From Blastobasis lacticolella (Eukaryota; Arthropoda; Insecta; Lepidoptera; Blastobasidae): DNA of 64,000 nucleotides. Where the stretch lies: assembly GCA_905147135.1 (NCBI GenBank), contig LR990044.1, positions 20,281,622 to 20,345,621 of the forward strand. Reading direction: 5' to 3'. A program made the position numbers and the translations under genes. Below are positions 43,578 to 54,200 of the stretch, one piece after another (position 1 is the first letter of the stretch; the number at the start of each line of letters is the position of its first letter). The notes beneath the pieces are model-generated. The model was not told where the DNA came from. It saw only the letters and a list, made by a program, of their open reading frames with translations, and ran no database searches.

Positions 43578-45051
43578 ATGACGACCATCAGACCATTTAC
43601 TTGTGAAGATATGTTAAAATTCAATAATGTGTAAGTGTGTCTATTATTCATTCAAAAAACTTTAGTAGAGGCTTGTAGAGGTCACAACATTTAGATCTCA
43701 TATATCTAGGTTATACTAAACAGTAAGCACCATCATGTAACATAAATAATGTGCAACACTGACAACACCAATGGTTCTACATAATTGGTTACATGAAACC
43801 TAAGTGCATGGATCGTAATGTTATGGGCGACAGCTACCGCTTTTCATTAGGTGGTCTGTTTGTTCATTCGTCACTGAGTAATATAAAATATATAATTTAC
43901 GTATTATTTTTGCAGGAATCTAGACCCACTTACCGAAACATATGGTTTATCCTTCTACACACAATATTTAGCCCATTGGCCTGAGTACTTTCAGGTTGCT
44001 GAATCACCGAGTGGCGAAATAATGGGATATAGTAAGTTTATTTTTGCTATTTGGCATTATAAGTAGTATTTGAGTTTTGAAGAAAGTAATGTTTACATTT
44101 TTATAATTTTACAGTAATGGGCAAAGCCGAAGGACATGGAGAAAATTGGCATGGTCATGTGACAGCACTCACAGTTAGCCCAGATTATAGGAGACTGGGT
44201 CTGGCTGCGACCTTGATGAACATTCTTGAAGATGTATCAGAGAAGTTAGTTATTTCCAAGCTACTAATATCTATATGCTAATTTTAAATTACTATAGATA
44301 TGGTTTTTCTTACCATTCACATACATTCATCGCCTGTTCAAACTGTTGTTGTGGTTACCTACATGGTTAAGTTGTGATTTGCTCTATGCAAATGGATTTA
44401 CATGACTCCCCCGTTTATTCGACATTTTGACAGTTCCTTTGAAGGGACTAAGGGAACTTTTATTTCTGATGATTTTATTAATTATTTCAAAGAACTACTG
44501 GGATGTCATTTTGTCCCTTTAACCCAGTGGGAGAGCACACAGCAAAAAGTCCTAGTAATTCCTTCAATATAATTAAAAAAATTAGTGGGAAAAAAGTTCC
44601 TGTAGTCCCTTCAAAGGAACTCTCCATAGGGCCTACTGGGAATGAACAGACTCTCCTGGCCGGTCCATTTACTGATCCAGACCCTTCGATATTTGGCTGT
44701 AAAGAACTCTGTTGTTTTTAAATCACATTTATATTTTTCAGGAAAAAGGCGTACTTTGTTGATTTATTTGTGAGAGTGAGCAATAAGGTTGCCATTAACA
44801 TGTACAAGAACCTAGGATACATTGTGTACAGAACAGTGTTAGAATATTATTCCGGAGACCCTGATGAAGATGCTTATGGTAAAAGTTTATTTGCATTATT
44901 TTAGTAGTTCATTGCTTTCTCGTGGATTTATTTTGATTTTTATTAATTAATTTCTATATTTTCAGATATGAGAAAAGCATGCTCAAGAGATGTTAATAAG
45001 ATATCTGTGGTACCTCTTGCTCATCCTGTGAGACCTGAGGATGTGGACTGA
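43578..45051 (+). CDS. Naa20: N-alpha-acetyltransferase 20 (NatB catalytic subunit)
   Basis: Five exons: 43578-43630, 43916-44031, 44115-44244, 44742-44878, 44966-45051; 522 nt, 173 residues, all junctions GT-AG and in phase. The protein starts MTTIRPFTCEDMLKFNNVN and keeps the family's signature LDPLTETYG...YLAHWPEYF, then GYIMGKAEG, the GNAT acetyl-CoA loop VSPDYRRLGLAA and the C-terminal HPVRPEDVD. It is about five residues shorter than the human protein, lacking a small insert before WHGHVTAL. With NAA25 it acetylates nascent proteins that begin Met-Asp, Met-Glu, Met-Asn or Met-Gln, at the ribosome. It diverges from SAYP and converges on crooked neck. Intron 3 carries a MITE. Confidence 0.97.
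44432..44621. mobile_element. MITE in Naa20 intron 3
   Basis: The ends 'agttcctttgaagggactaa' and the reverse complement of the right end 'agttcctttgaagggactac' pair over about 31 bases ('gggaactttta' / 'aggaacttttt'). 190 bp, non-coding, on the sense side of an active gene. Confidence 0.75.
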
Positions 45052-45149
45052 TTAAACTATGTTATACTACTAGTTAAATGTACTAATAAGAAAGTTAAGA
45101 TTTTAAAGTCAATACTTTTTTGGTATTTACTGAATTCTTACATAAATGA

Positions 45150-45155
45150 AATAAA
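45150..45155 (+). terminator. Naa20 poly(A) signal
   Basis: AATAAA 99 bases past the Naa20 stop, followed by an AT-rich stretch. Cleavage would fall near 45165-45185, inside or beyond the crooked neck 3' end. Confidence 0.65.
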
Positions 45156-45175
45156 TTATAATATATAAAGTTGTG

Positions 45176-45181
45176 TTTATT
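45176..45181 (-). terminator. crooked neck poly(A) signal
   Basis: TTTATT on plus, AATAAA on the gene strand, only 28 bases past the crooked neck stop codon. It lies just downstream of the Naa20 signal, so the two mature mRNAs probably overlap by a few tens of bases. Confidence 0.6.
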
Positions 45182-45208
45182 ATCAGAATCATTTTTATCT
45201 GCAACATT

Positions 45209-48200
45209 TCATGTTTCTTTTACTTCATTTTTACTTGTATCTGAATCAGAACTTGATTTGTCATCATCGTCATTGTTGTCTTCGTTTTGGTTACTTTCAC
45301 TCTCACTTTCTTTGTCCTTGTCAGTCTCGGTTTCGACTGGGGCCTCAGTAACTTCTTTCTGCTTTCGCCATTGTTTAGCAGCAGCCAAAAGTTTCAAGTT
45401 AGGTCTCACCATTTCATCTTCAGGGAATATGTAGTCAAATACTTCTTCCCATCCCTCCTCAATACCAGTTTCGCTAATAACCTTCTGCCTCTTCTTGACC
45501 CTTCTTGGCATCTTCGTAAGGACTTTCTCAAGTTTGACCTCATCACCCACCTCTGTTTCAAAATCTTTCCATGCTTCTAACAGAAGGACCCTAGATTCCT
45601 TTTCACCTGCACTTCTAAGACTGTCATTGGCTCTCTCATACACTCTTCTAGCCAAGTCCACATTGATGTTGTCCTCATTTTCCGAATTCAATTCAAACTT
45701 TGCATAAGAAAGCCACACCTTTACATGCACAGTTCTCTCTAAAAGTCTCTCATAGAGTTGTCTTGCCTTTTCTGTCTCACCCTGTGTAACCTCAAAGTCA
45801 ATGTAGCTTTTCCATAATAATTCAGGCATGTCCAGTCTTGGCTGACAAACAGCTATCTCATAAATAGCTCTAGCTCTGTCAATGTCTCCTAACAATGTTT
45901 CTAATTCAGCAAACTTTATCCAAGTGATACAATTTTCTGGACCATATTCGAGAAATTTCTGATACAAAATCCTGCACCTATCAAACTCTCTCAGTTGAAT
46001 TTCCAAGTCAATGTATCCTCTGTAAAGTTTATCTCTAGGGCATATTCCTAAAGCCATACCCAGAGTCTTTCTGGCCTGCTTTAATTCCTTGCATCTTACT
46101 TCAAATTGGGCATACATGAGCCATATTTTGGAGAAAGTGAATATTTTGTGTGGTATCAATTCTAGGCAAGTTCTGTAGACTTGTCGGGTCCTTTCAATGT
46201 CTTCAGCTTCTAGTTCTTCATATAAGGCATAATTTATCCATAAGTAAATATAGCGTCGCCAAAATTGTTTGTCTTTTGATGGTGGAACGTTGGCTATTGC
46301 TCTTTCATATGTATCTCTGATATCATCCACATTGCTTTCATTTTCCACCAGTCTTATGTAATCAAACCAAGCATCATAATTAGTGGGATTCTCAATAACT
46401 TCTTGTTCATACATGTACTTCCTTTTATTGACTATGACATCTTCTATTCCTGACCTATCACCATATTTCTTCTCATGTATTGTGTAGGCTTTATACAATT
46501 CCTTGTTTCTGTCTTTTGGAATGTGATCCAAAGCATATTTGTAGATTACTCTAGCTCTATCATGCTCTTTCTGGTTTTCTTCAAATTTAGCAAAAGCAAT
46601 GAATAGTCTTTCATCTAGTTCTTCTTCACCAAAGAACTCTACAGCTCTTTCAAATACTTTTCTGGCACCATTGATGAATCCATGGTTTTCTTCAAACTTG
46701 GCATATTTTATCCAGTGTTTGACATCTGGATGTACCATGACAAACCTCTCATATATCACCCTGGCCCGGTCCAGCTCTTTATAACGGAGCTCAAAGTTAA
46801 TGTAAGTCTGCCAAGCTTGTTCATCTGGTTGCCACTCCATCCACCGTTCAAACACCTGCAACAATGTCTTGTTTAAGTCCAAGTAATTTCTACATAGATA
46901 CATACATTTATAAAGACCAAGCCTCTATTCCATAGGTAGGGTAGGCAGAAACTATGGACCGCCACTTTACTCTGTCCTGACACAACTCCCTAGCCTTACA
47001 TATATCCACAATTCTTCTCATACATCTCCTTTTATTCTAGCCACTTCGAACCATAACTTTTTTAAGAACATTACTGATCTGATCAGTAAATGATTTTCTG
47101 GGTGTTCCTCTTAGATAGATAACTTCTAAATTATCTACTTTATTTTATTTTATTTGGAAGACCAACAGCTATCCAACAACATAATAATAACAATCTTACA
47201 AAACAGAAAGCCAATTACAGGTCTTCGCTGATAGACTTTGGAATACAAATAAGAAAATCAGTTGAACTTTGATAATCTACGTTTGAATATTTGATAATCT
47301 TTGATATCATGCCAAAAACCTCCATTGTCCAAACAACAAATGTTGTGGGACAAGGTGGCTCAAGTCCAGAAGTGGACTATTATGGGTTGTTAGTGTGATG
47401 TTTTCTATATGTGTGGTTGTCAGTATGGCAAGTGATGTTGGTGAAATTTTGGGTATAAGTTTAGGTGTGCCCCTGGAAGGTTTAAATACTCAAACTGACA
47501 CTATAGGTGGTGCAGTACACGGACAGGACAATGTCTGTCCGGACCACTAGTATTTAATAAGTCAATTGCTCATCAAACTATATGCGACTGATCAACGAAT
47601 TTTAATGAGTTTTCCAGTAGGTATTGATAGTTGGTTTCAAAAAGCATCAATAGATGGCGCTCTTACAATTTTGGTAATCTTTTTTTAATCTGTATGATGG
47701 TGGCAGTGATTTTATGCAGCCAACTAATACTAAACTTAAAAATAAAATGTTTATTAATATAAACATAAAAGTTAAAGGTTGAATGAAATGTAAAAAGAAA
47801 TATTTATAGAAGTTGGCACTATGTTTCATTATTATGTATACATGTGTTTATACACTGGGTACATTGTATTGGATAATATTGTATTTGTCAATATTTTTCA
47901 ACAATTTTAGAGGTTTTATTAATAATGGAATATAAACCCTGTCTGCTAAGAACCTATTTCAAGCGATTATCAATTACCAAAATTGTCAGGGCGCCATCTA
48001 GTGAGTGGTTAGGAATGCTTTAGATACCTATTGGAAAACTGTTCATTGATCTGTCAATATCAAAGAACAATATACACACCTGTCTGGCTCCAGCAACATT
48101 TTCAAGCATCTCCTCCATATAAGTGTATTTGTACCAGAATTGTGACACACGTGGCAATATAGTAACAGCACGGTCCCACAAGTTACGTGCATGGTTCACT

Positions 48201-49316
48201 TGTCTATTGCGCATCTCCATTTCTGTGTACTTCAGCCTAGAAATGAATTGTTCTGTGAGTTCATATTGAAATAATATGTGATATACAGAGTTGACATTAT
48301 TTTGGTTATGCTATAGGTACAATCTTTTTATATTATAACTATTTATAATAATAGATCTCAGTTAATTTAGCATGCATAGACATGGGTATCTAGGCAAAAA
48401 TTTAAAGACATTCAAATCTGCAACTTACCAAAGGGTAACATTCCTGTGATCCACGTCGAGGGCCCTTTCATATATGGAGCGTGCCCTCTGGACCTGCTTT
48501 TGTGATTCCTCCCACTGAGCATACTTGAGCCAATTCCCAATGACCTAAAAATAAATGAAATAATACACATACACTAAAAAATAGAATATCACAATGTTAT
48601 GTATCATACTTTAATCGTTTTCACATCACATTAAAGGACTACAATTGGTTTTTTTTATAATTACTGAGCCTGCATTAAATGATGACCAATGCTCTTACGG
48701 TGGGGGAAAACATTGTGTGGAAACCTGCACATTCAGGTGGCTGAATGTGAAACCATGATTCAATCTGGTCAGGCTTCTCTGGTAGCAGGGTCATGGAGGC
48801 CAGATGGCAGTTGCTCATCAGGTTGGATTATGGTCAAGGCGGACCCTGGGCCCTTGTGCGTGAGAGCATAACCGGGCCAAGGTGAGACTGAGTCTGCGGG
48901 CTGTATTGGATGCGGGCTAAACTGGATGTGGGCTGAGTTGTCAGTGTTAGGGTCTGTTATGGGCCATTAATGAGATGTGAAACAATATTACGGAGACTTA
49001 CAAGCCTGTTCTTTCGGATGTTATCTTCGAAAGCCTTTCTCTTCCTGTGTTGGTAGTCTCGGAGCTCTTCAGGATCAGAGATCTTCTGTTTCGGCGGCGG
49101 CGGCAAAATCTCAAGATCTCTCTCTTTTGCTTCACGAAGCAGCTGCTCTGCTGTTATTTGGATTTCCGCTGGGGCTTTGTTCTTGACCTGTAATGTACAT
49201 AGTAGTTAGAGTAACAATGATTTATAAACAAGTTCTCTAAATGTCTTTCTTTTCTTTCCGTTCCTTCTTTTTCTTACCTTTGCCACTTTGGGCATTTTCG
49301 TCGTTTTCCCTTCCAT
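45209..49316 (-). CDS. crn: crooked neck (CRNKL1/Clf1), HAT-repeat splicing factor
   Basis: Five coding exons: 49316-49278, 49187-49002, 48544-48429, 48236-48080, 46855-45209; 2145 nt, 714 residues, phases matching. The N-terminus reads [18 protein letters not shown], then [20 protein letters not shown], near-identical to the fly protein. The rest is about fifteen HAT (half-a-TPR) helical repeats with W..Y..FE...ARxIYERA signatures, e.g. [20 protein letters not shown]. The C-terminal [12 protein letters not shown] is conserved and followed by an acidic Ser/Asp/Glu tail. Crooked neck is a scaffold of the Prp19/NineTeen complex, needed for spliceosome activation in the nucleus and, in flies, for glial and neural differentiation. 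It is about 10 residues longer than the fly protein. Confidence 0.97.
46915..47125. mobile_element. retroelement scrap shared with 750-970
   Basis: 'gggtaggcagaaactat', '...tctgatcagtaaatg' and the intervening spacing recur in the left-edge region. Too decayed to type; probably a LINE or endogenous retroelement piece. Confidence 0.4.
47603..48049. mobile_element. MITE family F, copy 2 (inverted)
   Basis: Matches 3171-3542 in reverse orientation, including 'gttggctgcatgaaatcact' / 'agtgattttatgcagccaac' and the 'cgccatctagtgagtggtta' end. It is about 75 bases longer through an internal AT insertion. The terminal TTTTCCA ends are preserved on both sides. Confidence 0.75.
48679..48960 (+). repeat. 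SINE family B body, 5'-truncated, in crooked neck intron 2
   Basis: 'gaccaatgctcttacggtgg', 'gtagcagggtcatggagg', 'caaggcggaccctgggccct'. The tRNA head is missing. It fills most of the intron between exons 2 and 3 (48545-49001). Confidence 0.65.
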
Positions 49317-51265
49317 TATAAATGATAAACGGTGCCTTTATAAAACAATGTTATTGCAGGTTTAGTTATAAATGTTATATTATAAGAAATACTAAGAAAT
49401 GTTATATATAACACGAAAACACTCGTTTCCAACAACTGCACATACGCACATCACAGATTATTTTACTATGACAGTATTCTTTTTAATTCATTCAAAAGTT
49501 TTTGGCTTGACTTCTTTATCAGTTTGATACAGTTATTTTTAGTGTTGCAAGCCCGTGGTGTATGATGTAGACAATAATAATAGAAAACATCCTAATTTGT
49601 ATCGTTGTCGTTGTCGGTTCAATAAATGATGCACATATTTTCGTTTCGTATAATTCGCATGATTTATTAAACCAATATGCAATATTTCTTTCTGTCCTTG
49701 TCAGAATATCAGTTTTGTTTGTTGTTATCAATCTTTATTGCGACCAACAATCGCTATTCGACCAAATAGAAAATCAGTTAAATCAAGCTTTAGTTCGGCC
49801 TTTTATGATAATTTTTATTTGTCTGGGTTACAAGTGTTTTAGGGATATCAGCTGTGGTACTGATAAATTACTTTAGTTTATCTAATGCTGTACGCCCAGT
49901 GATAGATAGTGGTGTTGGTTAACGTACTCCGTACGTAGGTTTGATGCTATAAAAAATATATATATTTTTTTTACAAACTTCCATCTGTCTTTTTTTTATT
50001 TTCGACATTTATCAGTTTATTATGAGTGGAAGGGTGATCTTGCTAGGTAGGTGCTCAATAGCACCTCCGTTCTGTTATTCAGCACTCAGCATATCTAGAT
50101 TAGCAGGTCTCTTGGAGATTTTCGTTTTAAACTTTTAAAGTCCGACGTGATCGACATAAGTCCAGAAGCCAATTTGTTTGGGTGATTTGGGCTCTTGACT
50201 TGATCTCCTCTTTAACAGTCGGTACCATAAGGTCACGATGCAGAGTGGCGTTTGTAACAAACCAAGGTGCGTTCACTAGAATCCGCAGAACCTTCGACTG
50301 GAATATTTGCAGAATTTCCGCATTAGAACTGGATGCTGTTCCCCAGAGCATAATGCTATCGGCCCATATCGGCTTTAGTATACCTACACTTTAGTAATAT
50401 AAAATGTTAGGAATTGTATACTCTATCTGAGAATTACAATAGTTCTCTCTGGCCGGCGCTTTCGAGTTTTTGGTTCAAAATGAATGATATCTTTTGTTCT
50501 CTGTTTGGAACACTTATCGTACGTAACTAAACGCTTTGTCTTTGTTTAAATTAAAAACCGAAGTAAAGAGTGCGCGAAGATAACAGCGCTCGGCTGAAAA
50601 TTGAACTAAATTTGATTGTCTAGTAAAATTGCAAAGACCTTATGGAGTAAAGGGTTTCTTTTGTCATTGATTTATGACGCGCACTCCAGTAAATTTATTC
50701 GCCAGATGTACGTCGGATATTTTTTTTATGTTATACGGCAGACAAACAAGCAAGCGGGCCACCTGATGGAAAGTGGTTACCGCCGCTTATGGACATCAGC
50801 AACACCAGAGCTGTCTCATATCTAGCCTATAACATGTCATAACACAATCCCTTAGATTTTTCAAACATTTTGGGGCAGAATTTTTGTAGAGGTTTCAACA
50901 CTGGTACTTTGAGTATGTCCCTTTTGGATGCATTTGGCTTATCCATTTGATTCTTGATTCTAGTAAAAACGGCGAATTGTCACTCTTCTAGCAGCATTTA
51001 TGTTTTTATTTTATAGCTTGGGGTTATTATTTCTATTGCAAACAAAGACAATCTAGAAAACCACATTCCGGACTACGTAATTGAATAATACGAAATCAAC
51101 CATATCAAATTCAAAACAATCAATGACAATCAGTTAAGTGAAAAGGAACGTTGATTTGTTTCTTTACTTTTGCAAACTTGTAAAATTAAAGAAAGTTGAG
51201 ATAAATATAGTCCATTAGATAGTGATTTATATATTTTTTATCCAATAACTAAATACTGTATCGCA
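49317..51265. other. divergent intergenic region between crooked neck and PRORP
   Basis: Should hold both promoters. Just upstream of the crooked neck ATG is an AT-rich 5' leader with no clear TATA box. At about 50110-50400 lies a retrotransposon fragment, and at 50718-50820 a dispersed repeat. No additional gene. Confidence 0.5.
50110..50400 (-). mobile_element. Jockey-type retrotransposon C-terminal fragment
   Basis: The minus-strand frame reads LWGTASSSNAEILQIFQSKV, then LRILVNAPWFVTNATLHRDL and VPTVKEEI, which is the familiar C-terminal end of insect Jockey-like ORF2 (WGxAxxSNxxxLQxFQ...NAPW-Y/F). It is cut at both ends. Confidence 0.75.
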
Positions 51266-54200
51266 ATGTTAGGCAGAGAATTCGGTATATTACTTTTACC
51301 GAAAATGATCCCAGCGATTCGTTATTTTCGCTGTATTTTATTGTCTCCTAGTATTTGTATGTATTATTAGAATAACAAAATTAAAAATGTATATCTACTG
51401 AGCATAACACCTATAAATCTAAAACTAAATGTTTATAACCTAGAAACTTATTTTCCCAGGTACCAGAACTGTTAGCCAATTGGTATCCCCTGGTTATGCA
51501 GTAACAAATGCGACCAATCAATTGGAATACATAAAGTCTGAAGCAAAGAAGAATGCGTGGGACTGGCCAAATATCAAGAGTCAGGCCCTTAACATTCCAG
51601 GCACACTTAACGATAAAAACTTCGAAGGTGTTGTACTAAAAAGTCTTATTAACTCAAAGAAATTTGATATTGCCTTGTCATTGGCCAAATACATAAAGAG
51701 CTCTGGTAACATGAACTTGGGTGCTACTAATGGTTTGCTACAATTATACTATGAATTAGGGTCACAACAAAATTTAAACGATGAAGACAAAGAGTTTATC
51801 TTACAGGCATACAAAGATATTTATAATAAGTACAAAGTGTTGGACTCTATAACTTGTGAGAGGCTTTTACATGCTCTCTGTGTGATCAATGATTGGAAAA
51901 AGGCTATGAAAGTCCTTGAAGACATACATTTAAGTAGTAAACCAACTCACTCTGCTTATAGTACCCTAATTTCTACATTTTTCAAGCTAAACAAAAAGGT
52001 TGATGCAATGAAAATGATAGAGAGGAGTCTGAATGACCACAGGCCTCTGCAACCGATTGCATATCAAGAATGGATAGATTACATTTTAAGGAAATATAAG
52101 GATAAAAAAACAATTTCAAAATATTTGGATGAAGTTTGCATACACATATCAAGCAATTACGTTGTGGTTGCTGAAGCAACAGCAATGAAACTGTTAGAGG
52201 TATATAATTTGTTGGGTTGGAGAGCACAGTTTACAAAAATTAAAAAACGAAAGTATGTCTATTCAAATATTTGAATGTTGGAGAACAAATATTATATATA
52301 CTGTTTTATTTTCTGTATCACTGTGTTTTTTATTTCAGTGGGGAGTGTACTACATGTCATGAATCATTGGCGTGTTTGTCTCTATCGGATGAAGAATTCA
52401 CATTATTACAAAAAAATATAAAAGACAAGTTGATAGTTGGCTCAGATTTGTTTCTGAAAACATCACCAGAGGAATTGAACAAGTTCTTGAAATTTGTTGA
52501 AAACACTACCCCATATGACATTGTGTTAGATGCCTTGAACATTGCGTTTGCAGTGGGCAAAGGGGGTAACATGGACAAAAGTAGGATTCTGGAGACTGTT
52601 GTGGAACATTTTCGAAGGCAAAATAAAAGGATATTGTTATTAGGAAGAAAACACATGTATGGCTGGCCAAAAATGAACTTTGTTCTTAGTAAAACATGCC
52701 ATTTCTTCACAGATAACATGTAGGTAATGAGTTTATTAACTATAAAGATATAGAGATTGAGATTCAGATGGTGCTCACCATTCTCTAACAAGGTTGAGTA
52801 ATGCTCTTCCTCTCTCTAATAGCCAAAGGAATTCTAACAATTTTTGTTTGCTTGCTTAAGATGCTGACATAAATATGTGCATACACATTTTCATCTTCAT
52901 CATCTTGGCATTAATGTCCCGATTTGTGCTCTCGCGCACGAGGGCTCTGGGTCCACCTACGATCAGGTACGATTTGGTAGGTCAGGTAATTAGAGTGAAG
53001 CAATTGCCATTTGACCTCTGTTTCCCTGTTGACAGGTGAACATGACCAGATTGGATCATGGCTATACATTAATTATACAATCTACCAAATCAAGTCATGG
53101 CGGACCTCATGGCTCGCACGCGCGATTGCAACTGATGATTATTAAATACTGATGCCAAGATGATGATTAAATTGCCAGCAATGAAAAGGAAAGTTAACCC
53201 TTCAAAATGTATAATTTGAGCTTGCTGCCTAGTTGCTAGAGCTTCCGACTCACCACTTTCCATCAGATGGCTTGCTTGCCTGTTTGTCTGCCTTATAACA
53301 TAAAAAAAAATTACCGCATTTACCGAAGTCACCAAACAATGCTTTTTTTAATATACTATGCGAAGATTTTTTCCACCATATAATTCTCTTATCACCACTG
53401 CTGCCGCAAATCGGCGGAATAATAACCTAACCCGCAGAAAAATTTTGGAATACCCAACCAAGCATATACTCAAATATTTTCTTAACTACTTATTCTGATA
53501 AATAATTTTAAACCTCAATTTTGTTATTGGCATTGCAACTTTGAATTGAACGGTTATAACTAAACATTGCTACCTACATTTAGTTTCTAAGTTAATTTAT
53601 GATATAGTACATGTGTACTTCGTCATATTTTGCTAGTGATTATTTCAATATGTTTTTTTATTTTTTTTATTGCTGTAGATCTGTATGGAAATAAATAAAT
53701 AAAACACTTTCTGTTCCAGCACCCAAGACGACCCATACTTCATAACGGCAGCAATACTGAGTGGGCCTCAAACGGACATCATGTCAAAGGACCTGTTAAG
53801 GGGCCACAAGTTCATTCTGCAAGATAAGAACCTACAGAGTCTGTTCCAGAGATGGCAGTGGCAGCACCAGTGGAAAGTGTATGTCAATAGAAGGCAAACG
53901 GTGATACAGGTTTGTATTTTGTTTGTAGTTTCTCCTGTTGCTATCTGATGGCGATTTCTAGTAATGGGCAACACTTTTGTTTGAATAAGAATAAATAATA
54001 AAGACATTTATTGCCACAAGACACCATGATACGACAAAAAATAAACAAATTTAAAAATAATAATATAAAAAAAGGAGTAAACAAAAAAAATATGTTGTCC
54101 TACGTAGAAACAACGTTAGCTTCCGCTGGGAAATATGTTTGTGATGATTGATTTGAGTTCCTCAAATGTTGATCAGCTCTATTCAGATTCTTGATCGTAG

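Larger units (their letters stand above)
46856..48079 (-). other. crooked neck intron 4 with transposon debris
   Basis: Contains a retroelement scrap (46915-47125, relative of 750-970) and the MITE F second copy (47603-48049), whose right edge lies about 30 bases from the exon 4 donor. No coding potential. Confidence 0.65.

Noticed and set aside
47647..47829. Short hydrophobic minus frame in a crooked neck intron
   Set aside because: Lies inside MITE F; the same frame is broken in the other copy.
51982..52791. Minus-strand frames over PRORP exons 2 and 3
   Set aside because: Antisense shadows of confirmed exons.
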